This document shows, piece by piece, positions 58,224-64,000 of a stretch of 64,000 nucleotides of DNA (the first letter of the stretch is position 1; each line of letters opens with the position of its first letter). Source of the DNA: Hymenobacter jeollabukensis. Lineage in GTDB: Bacteria; Bacteroidota; Bacteroidia; Cytophagales; Hymenobacteraceae. Made by a program: the position numbers and the translations under genes. The notes beneath the pieces were generated by a model that was given only the letters and a program-made list of their open reading frames with translations, did no database searches and was not told the origin of the DNA. The DNA lies in assembly GCF_005771675.1 (NCBI RefSeq), contig NZ_VAJM01000002.1:558001-622000 (forward strand), written 5' to 3'.

Positions 58224-59285
58224 ATGCTACACGACCTAGACCCCGATTTGCTGCCCGACGGCGCGTCCGGCCTCGCCGAGGAAGACGAGCTGTTTGAGCA
58301 CCACCGCATTCAGGCCGACGCCCGGCAGGAGCCCATGCGGCTGGATAAATTCCTGCTCAACCGCCTGCCCAACGTGTCGCGTACCAAGGTGCAGGCCGGC
58401 ATCGAGGCCGAGGCGGTGCAGGTGAACGGCAAGCCCGCCAAATCCAGCTACAAAGTGAAGGCCGGCGACGTGGTGACCGTGGTGCTGCCCGAGCCCCCGC
58501 GCGAGGACAAGGTGGTACCCGAGCAAATGGCCCTGGACATCCGCTACGAGGACGACCAGTTGCTGGTGGTGAACAAGCCCGCCGGCATGGTGGTGCACCC
58601 CGCCTACGGCAACTGGACGGGCACCCTGGTCAACGGCCTGGCCTGGCACCTGCACAACCTGCCTACCGGCCGCAACGGCGACATTCGCCCCGGCCTGGTA
58701 CACCGCATCGACAAGGACACTTCCGGACTGCTGGTGGTGGGCAAGACGGAGTGGGCCATGACGCACCTCTCCAACCAGTTCTTCTACCACACCATCGAGC
58801 GGACGTACCTGGCGCTGGTGTGGGGCACGCCCAAAGAGGCCAGCGGCACCATTCGCGGCAACATTGGGCGCCACCCCAAGGACCGTAAGCTGATGACCGT
58901 ATTTCCCGAAGGCAGCGCCGAGGGCAAGCACGCCGTCACGCATTACAAAGTTCTGCAGAGCTTCGGTCCGGTGGCGCTGGTGCAGTGCAACCTCGAAACC
59001 GGCCGTACCCACCAGATCCGGGCGCACATGAAGCATATCGGCCACCCGCTCTTCGCCGATGCGGCCTACGGCGGCGATAAAGTCCTCTACGGCCAACGCA
59101 CCGGCTCCTACAAGAGCTTCGTCGAAAACACCTTCGAAGTGCTCAACCGCCAAGCCCTGCACGCCAAGTCGCTGGGCTTCGTGCACCCGACGACGGGCGC
59201 GCAACTGCAGTTGGAAGTGGAGTTGCCCGAGGATTTTCGGGCTGGCTTGGCCCGCTGGGAGCGGTACGCCACGCAGGCCGACTAA
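58224..59285 (+). CDS. RluD-type 23S rRNA pseudouridine synthase
   Basis: 353 residues from the ATG at 58224. An S4 RNA-binding domain spans about 38-95 (MRLDKFLLNRLPNVSRTKVQ). The RluA-family catalytic domain follows, with Asp163 in HRIDKDTSGLLVVGK, preceded by LLVVNKPAGMVVHPAYGNW. Further motifs are ETGRTHQIRAHMKHIGHPL and LHAKSLGFVHPTTG. RluD makes three pseudouridines in helix 69 of 23S rRNA; the S4 domain and length fit RluD better than RluA. The first 30 residues are acidic and variable. It is separated from the chaperone genes by a terminator, so it is its own unit. Confidence 0.92.
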   Translation: MLHDLDPDLLPDGASGLAEEDELFEHHRIQADARQEPMRLDKFLLNRLPNVSRTKVQAGIEAEAVQVNGKPAKSSYKVKAGDVVTVVLPEPPREDKVVPEQMALDIRYEDDQLLVVNKPAGMVVHPAYGNWTGTLVNGLAWHLHNLPTGRNGDIRPGLVHRIDKDTSGLLVVGKTEWAMTHLSNQFFYHTIERTYLALVWGTPKEASGTIRGNIGRHPKDRKLMTVFPEGSAEGKHAVTHYKVLQSFGPVALVQCNLETGRTHQIRAHMKHIGHPLFADAAYGGDKVLYGQRTGSYKSFVENTFEVLNRQALHAKSLGFVHPTTGAQLQLEVELPEDFRAGLARWERYATQAD

Positions 59286-59308
59286 TAACCCTTCGCTAAA
59301 ACGCACAA

Positions 59309-59340
59309 AAAAGCCCGCTGCAGCAATGCAGCGGGCTTTT
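59309..59340. terminator. Bidirectional terminator
   Basis: A 14-bp perfect stem (AAAAGCCCGCTGCA, 59309-59322, against 59327-59340) with a 4-nt loop is flanked by A and T runs. It lies between the rluD-type gene and the converging TPR gene. Confidence 0.9.
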
Positions 59341-59358
59341 CTATAACATGGAAGGCCC

Positions 59359-60978
59359 TTACTTCTTCGTGCTCTTAACGGGCGCTTTAGCCGGGGCCTT
59401 GGTGGGGGCGCTGAGTTGCTTGATAGCATCGGCAGCCTGCGCGTCGTCGGGCTTCACTGCTACGGCCTGCTGGTAGCTGCTCAATGCCTGAGCTTTGTTG
59501 CCAGCGTTGTAGTAGTAAGCACCCAGATAACGGTAGGCTTCGGCCAGGCCAGCTTGGTTTTTGGCCGGATCAGCTTTGGCTACTTCGATGTACTTCTCGT
59601 AGTGCGGCTTAGCCAAGGCCTGTTTCAGTTCCGGGTCCAGGTTGGAGTTGGCCTGGGCGCGCATCAGGTAGCCGGCGGTGTAAGTCGGACGAGCCGTAAT
59701 AACAATGTTCAGGAGGCTGTCGGCCTGGGCGTACTTCTTATCGATGGTGTACACATTGGCCAGACGCACTTGGTCGGTCAGGGCCGGAGTGCCTTTCGAC
59801 ATCTTCTGACGCAGTACGCGTTCGGCTTTGGGGTAATCCTTCTTCAGGATATACGCCTGCACCAGTTCATTCTGTAGGTCAGCAGCCTTGTCCGGGTTGG
59901 CGGCAATGGCCTTTTCGATCAGGGCAATACCCTCGTCCGAACGGCCCGCTTTCACCAGAATCTTGCCCTGGTATACGTAGTCATCGGTGATGCGCTTGTC
60001 GGCGGGCACCAGCGTATTGTATTTCTCCACGGCAGCCAAGGCCTGGTCGTTCTGGTTGCTCTCGTACAGCGAGTAAGCCAGCAGACGATTCATGGTCACG
60101 TTGTTGGGGTCTTTGGCCAACACTTCCTGAATCTGGGTAATGGCTTCCGGATACTTCTTGCTCGTGTACAGGAAGGCAGCGTACGTGGCCTGCGTGGCCG
60201 TCGTATTCTCCGCCATGTCCGTGTACTTCTTCATGTTCTCTACGGCCAGATCGGGCTTGTCGGCGTAGTAATACATGTTGGCCAGCTCGCGGTACACCGG
60301 GGCGTAGTTCGAGTTGATGCTGGTCACTTTGTTGAAGTTAGTCAGTGCCTCGCCGCCGTTGCGCGAACGGAAGCTCAGCTCACCCTTGCGGTAGTAGGCC
60401 CGCACGTAGCCGCCATCGGCGCGCAGGGCGCGGTCGTAGGCGTTCATGGCGTCACCACCGCCATTGTCGCGCTTGGCGTAGATGTCGCCGAGGTTCACCA
60501 GCCAGGCTGCATCATCCTTCTTATTCAGCTTGATAGCCTGATTGATGGCGTCGATGCCCTTCTGGTTATCCTTTACATCCGTTTCGGCGTAAGCTTGGCC
60601 TACCGCCGCGTAGATGTTGGCATCCTTGCTCTTGGTGGCTTTGATGGCCGCGTCAAACTGCGCGTCAGCTTCCATCTTCTTACCCTGCGCTAACAGCGCA
60701 CGGCCCGAGGAAACCATGGCGAGCGGGAACTTGGTATCACGCGAAGCCATGTTGAAGAAGTAAGCGGCCGAGTCAGCCTTTTCTTGCTTCAGGTACAAAC
60801 GACCCAATTCGTACGCCGCTTCCGGGTTCGACTGGTTGGGCAACAGCTGACGCTTGGCTTCGCTGTAGCGTTCCAGCTCGATGGACTGACGAGCGGCCGG
60901 CATGTTCTGAGCAAACACGGCCGGGCCGGCGAGCGAAAAAGCAGCGAGGAGCGAGAGCTTCCAGGGCTTATTGGTCAT
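59359..60978 (-). CDS. Exported tetratricopeptide repeat protein
   Basis: 539 residues with a signal peptide (LSLLAAFSLAGPAVFAQ). Tetratricopeptide repeats fill the rest, for example AYELGRLYLKQEKADSAAYF, AYYRKGELSFRSRNGGEALT, YRELANMYYYADKPDLAVEN and AYRYLGAYYYNAGNKAQALS. The C-terminal tail (PTKAPAKAPVKSTKK) is low-complexity. TPR arrays bind peptides or scaffold complexes, here in the periplasm. It follows the PstS-like lipoprotein gene by 57 bp on the same strand, so the two are likely co-transcribed along with the TonB genes. Confidence 0.9.
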   Translation of the reverse strand: MTNKPWKLSLLAAFSLAGPAVFAQNMPAARQSIELERYSEAKRQLLPNQSNPEAAYELGRLYLKQEKADSAAYFFNMASRDTKFPLAMVSSGRALLAQGKKMEADAQFDAAIKATKSKDANIYAAVGQAYAETDVKDNQKGIDAINQAIKLNKKDDAAWLVNLGDIYAKRDNGGGDAMNAYDRALRADGGYVRAYYRKGELSFRSRNGGEALTNFNKVTSINSNYAPVYRELANMYYYADKPDLAVENMKKYTDMAENTTATQATYAAFLYTSKKYPEAITQIQEVLAKDPNNVTMNRLLAYSLYESNQNDQALAAVEKYNTLVPADKRITDDYVYQGKILVKAGRSDEGIALIEKAIAANPDKAADLQNELVQAYILKKDYPKAERVLRQKMSKGTPALTDQVRLANVYTIDKKYAQADSLLNIVITARPTYTAGYLMRAQANSNLDPELKQALAKPHYEKYIEVAKADPAKNQAGLAEAYRYLGAYYYNAGNKAQALSSYQQAVAVKPDDAQAADAIKQLSAPTKAPAKAPVKSTKK

Positions 60979-61035
60979 GAGAAAAGGGTAAATGAGGAAA
61001 TGGTGAGAGACTGGTTGAGGCAGGTGAGCAAAGAC

Positions 61036-62016
61036 TTACTCCTTGTTGGCCTGCACCAGACGAACCTGCCCAACGGCCGGCATCAGTCCGGATTTCAGGA
61101 AAATCAGCTGACCCTGATTGCCCGCTACGAAGGATGCAAACCCGGTGCCAAGTCCGGTACGCGCCTCGCGGCTGATGACGTAGAGCTTGCGGCGCAATGG
61201 GTACTCCTGCGTCGCCAGATACGCCTGGTAGGGCTTCACGTAGTCGTCGGGCTTACTAGGCGCCGCGACTTTGCTCTTGCCAATGGCCGCTACCTGAATC
61301 TTGCGCAGAAAGCTCTGCACCTTGGCATCGTCCTGGTCGCTGATCCAATTAACGCCGATTACGCCGATTGCGTTCGGATGCGTTGCAACGTAATCAATCA
61401 GCTTTGGGTTCGATTCGCTGGCAAACACCTCCTTGGCCAGGGCCGCCCCGCGCGTAACGGAGTCCTGCACGTAGCGGGTGGTGCTGGAGTTGTTCTGGTC
61501 AAATACCGGGCTGATTTTGCCCAGCGACGAGGCTTTGCCGCTGACCTGCTTCCACTGCGCCACCTGCCCGGTGAAAATGGCCTTCAGCTGCGCCAATGTC
61601 AGCAGAGAGTCGGGGTTCGAGGGGTGCAGGATGATGGCCACGCCGTCGGTAGCTACGTGCGTCAGGTGGGGCACGATGGTTTGCCGGTCAAATTCCGCTT
61701 GCTCCTCCGGCTTCAGCCCGCGGGCCACGATAACGGCGCGTACCTTGTCGTCGAGCAGGTCGCGCATGGCTTCGCGCTCGGGCTTGTATGCCGCCTGCAC
61801 GTGCGCGTACTGGTAGAGCTTCTGAAACGTGTCGATATGCGACTTCAGAATGGGCTCGAACGTGTTGTCGATGCTGACCTTGATGGTGCCGCTGGTCGGC
61901 GTATCACTGTCCGCGTCGGGCGTCGTGGAGTTGTTGCCGTTGCAGCCAGCCAAGAGGGCTATGCTCAGGGCCAGAGCGGCCCCCAGGGCACGCGGAGTGG
62001 CTTTAGAAAGCGTCAT
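61036..62016 (-). CDS. PstS-like substrate-binding lipoprotein
   Basis: 326 residues from the ATG at 62016. A lipoprotein signal peptide ends in LLAGC (Cys lipidation near residue 25). The body has the PstS/PBP2 pattern: IKVSIDNTFEPILKSHIDTF, LTLAQLKAIFTGQVAQWKQV, NNSSTTRYVQDSV, and IGVIGVNWISDQDDAK. PstS proteins bind phosphate, but no pstCAB transport genes are present. Such genes next to TonB/ExbD clusters are common in Bacteroidota and may serve another anionic substrate or a sensing role. The start overlaps the end of the small membrane-protein gene upstream by 14 bp. Confidence 0.85.
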   Translation of the reverse strand: MTLSKATPRALGAALALSIALLAGCNGNNSTTPDADSDTPTSGTIKVSIDNTFEPILKSHIDTFQKLYQYAHVQAAYKPEREAMRDLLDDKVRAVIVARGLKPEEQAEFDRQTIVPHLTHVATDGVAIILHPSNPDSLLTLAQLKAIFTGQVAQWKQVSGKASSLGKISPVFDQNNSSTTRYVQDSVTRGAALAKEVFASESNPKLIDYVATHPNAIGVIGVNWISDQDDAKVQSFLRKIQVAAIGKSKVAAPSKPDDYVKPYQAYLATQEYPLRRKLYVISREARTGLGTGFASFVAGNQGQLIFLKSGLMPAVGQVRLVQANKE

Positions 62017-62254
62017 GTCGTTTGCGGAAATGCTGGCGGAACGCGCGGACAAATCTAATTAATCCGTACAGGATGAAGAGGCCGCCCACCACGCGGCGGG
62101 TGGTCAGCGTGAGGTGAAATATGCCGGGCGGCGCGGCAATCAGAAAGGCGCCCAGCCCCACGTACACCACGGCCATCAGCATGGTGAAGTAGCGCGAAGT
62201 CGAATGTTGGCCCCGGCGGCTGTTGATACGCTCGTCAGCGTTGGTGTTCAGCAT
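62003..62254 (-). CDS. Small two-helix membrane protein
   Basis: 83 residues from the ATG at 62254; a TTG three codons earlier is less likely. Two hydrophobic helices (YFTMLMAVVYVGLGAFLIAA and RVVGGLFILYGLIRFVRAF) are separated by a short loop. The N-terminus is polar and the C-terminus basic (RQHFRKRHDAF). I do not recognise a named family. Its 3' end overlaps the lipoprotein gene by 14 bp, which supports co-translation and shows the two genes belong together. Confidence 0.7.
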   Translation of the reverse strand: MLNTNADERINSRRGQHSTSRYFTMLMAVVYVGLGAFLIAAPPGIFHLTLTTRRVVGGLFILYGLIRFVRAFRQHFRKRHDAF

Positions 62255-62366
62255 GGCTGTCAATGTTGAGGCAGCCGCACGGGCTGCTACGTCCTAACGC
62301 GTAAAAGTAGAAGGTTTGTTCGCTGTATTACGGTGCCGCAATGTTTTCGGGTAAGGAATAAAGCTA

Positions 62367-62401
62367 AAAGCCCGTTTGAGCGCAACGCTCAAACGGGCTT
62401 T
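62367..62401. terminator. Terminator between the first TonB gene and the small membrane-protein gene
   Basis: A 16-bp perfect stem (AAAGCCCGTTTGAGCG, 62367-62382, against 62386-62401) with a 3-nt loop. It lies 33 bp past the end of the TonB gene on the minus strand, so that gene is separated from the membrane-protein/lipoprotein/TPR transcript, at least in part. Confidence 0.8.
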
Positions 62402-62434
62402 CTAGTGTGTAGAGTGCAACTAAAGCCGATTCGC

Positions 62435-63268
62435 CTAATTGCCGATCCGGAAGGTGATGGGCAGCGTGTAGCGCACTGCTACCGCGTGCCCGTTTTGGGT
62501 GCCGGGCTCCCAGGCCGGCATCTTGCGCACCACCCGCAGCGCCTCTTCATCAGTGCCGTAGCCCAACCCTTTGAGCACCTGCACATCCACGATTTCACCG
62601 CTCGTGCTGACGGTGAAGGACACGAATACTTTGCCTTCTACCTGTTCGCGCAGGGCCATAGCCGGGTAGCGCATGTTGCGTCGCAGAAAGTCCAGCATGG
62701 CCGCATCACCACCCGCGAACTTGGGCATGAACTCGGCCGTCAGGAATACGCCCGTGGTGCCCGTACCGGCTGGAGCAGTCAGGTCCAACGGCTTTTTGCC
62801 GTCACCTTCTCCGAGGCCGATAGCGCCATCCTTGGGTATTTCGGCGGGCCCAACGGCATTAACGGCGCCCGGCAGGGCATCAGCCGGCGGAGTAACGGAT
62901 TCATCCCGGGGCTTAGCCTTGTCGTCTGGTACTACCTGGGTCGGTGTTGCCACCGTGGGCACTTTAGCACCAGCGGCACGCACTGGTGGCTCGATGGGCT
63001 TCGGCTCGTCGATAGGCTTGAATACGGTGGTGGGATTGGTCAATATTACTTCACTCACTACCGGTGGCTTGTAGGTGGCTTTGGGAGTGAGCAAGCGTAC
63101 AATTCCAGGCGCAGCGGCCAGCAATACAAACAGCAGCAGCGCCAGCCCAACGGCCCGGCGCACGTGCGTGGGATAGGTCTGGCGCAGGTCAAAGGCACCG
63201 TAGGCCTTGTTGCGGCCCTCGAAGACGATTTCGTCCAGCGTGCTGGGCCGAAGTTGTAGGGGAGTCAT
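62435..63268 (-). CDS. Energy transducer TonB
   Basis: 277 residues from the ATG at 63268. A short N-terminal part (LDEIVFEGRNKAYGAFDLR), typical of Bacteroidota TonB, precedes one transmembrane helix (VGLALLLFVLLAAAPGIV, about 44-62). A Pro/Lys-rich periplasmic linker follows (KPIDEPKPIEPPV). The TonB C-terminal domain spans about 195-277 (MRYPAMALREQVEGKVFVSF, then MPAWEPGTQNGHAVAVRYTL). It passes proton-motive energy from ExbBD to TonB-dependent receptors, such as the one encoded at 26275-29091. A second TonB gene lies 234 bp upstream. Confidence 0.92.
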   Translation of the reverse strand: MTPLQLRPSTLDEIVFEGRNKAYGAFDLRQTYPTHVRRAVGLALLLFVLLAAAPGIVRLLTPKATYKPPVVSEVILTNPTTVFKPIDEPKPIEPPVRAAGAKVPTVATPTQVVPDDKAKPRDESVTPPADALPGAVNAVGPAEIPKDGAIGLGEGDGKKPLDLTAPAGTGTTGVFLTAEFMPKFAGGDAAMLDFLRRNMRYPAMALREQVEGKVFVSFTVSTSGEIVDVQVLKGLGYGTDEEALRVVRKMPAWEPGTQNGHAVAVRYTLPITFRIGN

Positions 63269-63431
63269 GGCGGTGAATGAAGTGAGGTGAATGATAGAAC
63301 TGCTGCGCATCCAGTCTGACCTCAACCCCGCTCTAATTACTCCTCCGGCCTGACCTTCAGCCAGAAAACGGCGCAGATAAGGCGGTTGGTATATCGGCTA
63401 ACCAGAAAAATTCCAGATAGCCGGAAAAAGC

Positions 63432-63470
63432 AAAACCCCGAACCATGCCGGAGCCTGATTCGGGGTTTTT
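63432..63470 (-). terminator. Terminator of the second TonB gene
   Basis: An 11-bp stem (AAAACCCCGAA, 63432-63442, against TTCGGGGTTTT, 63459-63469) with T-rich tail on the minus strand (GCTTTTT). It lies 33 bp past the stop codon of the partial TonB gene. Confidence 0.75.
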
Positions 63471-63502
63471 AAGTTGGCTGACGTGGTCGTCAGGCCAGTC
63501 GC

Positions 63503-64000
63503 TTACTTGATGGTGAACGTCACCGGGACGGTGTACGACACGCTCACGGCGCGACCGTTCTGCTTACCAGGCGCCCAGGCCGGCATCTTGCTGATAACGC
63601 GTACTGCTTCTTCGTCGCAGCCGGCACCGATGCCTTTGGTTACCGTTACGTTCGAGATTTGCCCATCCGGGCCCACCACGAAGTTCACGAATACTTTGCC
63701 TTCCACCTGGTTGCGCAGGGCCAGGGCCGGATACTTGATGTTTTTACCGAGGTATTGCATCAGGCCTTCCATGCCACCGGGAGGGGTCGGCATCTGCTCC
63801 ACGTACGTGTAGACCTTTTGTTCTACGACGGCCGCTACCGCTTCGCCTTTGCCTTCGTCGAGGCCGCTCAGGTCGACTGCTGCCAAGTTGTTGGTGTTGC
63901 CTTCAACCGTTTTGGTAGCTACTACCTTGTCTTCGAGCTCCTTCTGATCGGGAATCTCTTCGACTTTGCGAACCTCTTCGTCCTTTTTCACCACGGGCGG
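63503..64000 (-). CDS. Energy transducer TonB, second copy (C-terminal part)
   Basis: The last 165 codons of a gene cut by the window end. The visible part is the charged linker (KKDEEVRKVEEIPDQKELED) and a complete TonB C-terminal domain: IKYPALALRNQVEGKVFVNF, then KGIGAGCDEEAVRVISKMPA and WAPGKQNGRAVSVSYTVPV. It resembles the neighbouring TonB gene closely in the last 80 residues but has a different linker, so the two are paralogues that could serve different receptors. The N-terminal transmembrane helix lies outside the window. Confidence 0.9.
   Translation of the reverse strand, partial: PPVVKKDEEVRKVEEIPDQKELEDKVVATKTVEGNTNNLAAVDLSGLDEGKGEAVAAVVEQKVYTYVEQMPTPPGGMEGLMQYLGKNIKYPALALRNQVEGKVFVNFVVGPDGQISNVTVTKGIGAGCDEEAVRVISKMPAWAPGKQNGRAVSVSYTVPVTFTIK

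Noticed and set aside
60985-61020. A possible further period-8 element upstream of the TPR gene (AATGAGGAAATGGTGAGAG)
   Set aside because: Only one and a half units resemble the octamer and there is no inverted second arm.

Overview
The window reads as a chromosomal segment of a GC-rich Bacteroidota bacterium, most likely a Hymenobacter-like member of the Cytophagales. Evidence: several intergenic promoters fit the Bacteroidota TTG(17-23)TAnnTTTG pattern; two secreted proteins end in type IX secretion (T9SS) sorting domains; there is a MurF-alanine racemase fusion; and DUF4834, DUF5686 and DUF6089 proteins occur. The genus is an inference from gene content and base composition. I see no transposase, prophage, CRISPR array or rRNA. 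The only RNA genes are one tRNA-Thr and one candidate small RNA.

Layout. 1-9 kb: the end of an RND efflux operon (adaptor tail plus pump), an acyl-carrier-like protein without the usual serine, a DUF1232 protein, an NlpC/P60 hydrolase, an HExxH protein, tRNA-Thr(CGT), an FkbM methyltransferase and a DUF4834 protein. 9-20 kb: a YfhO-like membrane protein, a 7 x 42 bp array of degenerate stem-loops, a PLP-dependent deaminase/desulfhydrase, a DUF4230 protein, a large FG-GAP/LamG T9SS cargo protein, a cupin, a double zinc-ribbon protein, recX and a candidate ncRNA. 20-34 kb: a DUF5686 outer-membrane protein, a nested palindromic repeat, murF-alr, a TonB-dependent receptor followed by an alpha/beta-hydrolase-fold protein lacking its nucleophile serine, and feoAB. 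34-45 kb, nearly all minus strand: a 14-repeat T9SS protein, an RsmI-like methylase, a hydrolase, a TPR histidine kinase, the selenium pair selD and mnmH, and pdxJ.

45-64 kb: yqeY, cvpA, a trpG/pabA-type amidotransferase, a hydrolase, a CBS protein, then an envelope-biogenesis run (one-POTRA Omp85 protein, nadK, two DUF6089 proteins, uppS, bamA, two Skp/OmpH chaperones, an RluD-type synthase). On the minus strand follow a TPR protein, a PstS-like lipoprotein, a small membrane protein and two TonB proteins, the second cut by the window end.

The most unusual structure is a family of six intergenic elements (A 7736-7805, F 38353-38433, B 44501-44590, C 45334-45498, E 45958-46148, D 46668-46766). 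Each has two inverted arms built of tandem 8-bp units. The octamer differs between elements (GTGAAATG type, ATGAGTGG type, TAATGTGC type), but the period of 8 holds apart from short insertions in E. They take up nearly all of the space between neighbouring genes and in three cases share bases with a stop codon. A second unusual structure is the 42-bp stem-loop array at 11751-12044. I cannot check from sequence alone whether either is already described.
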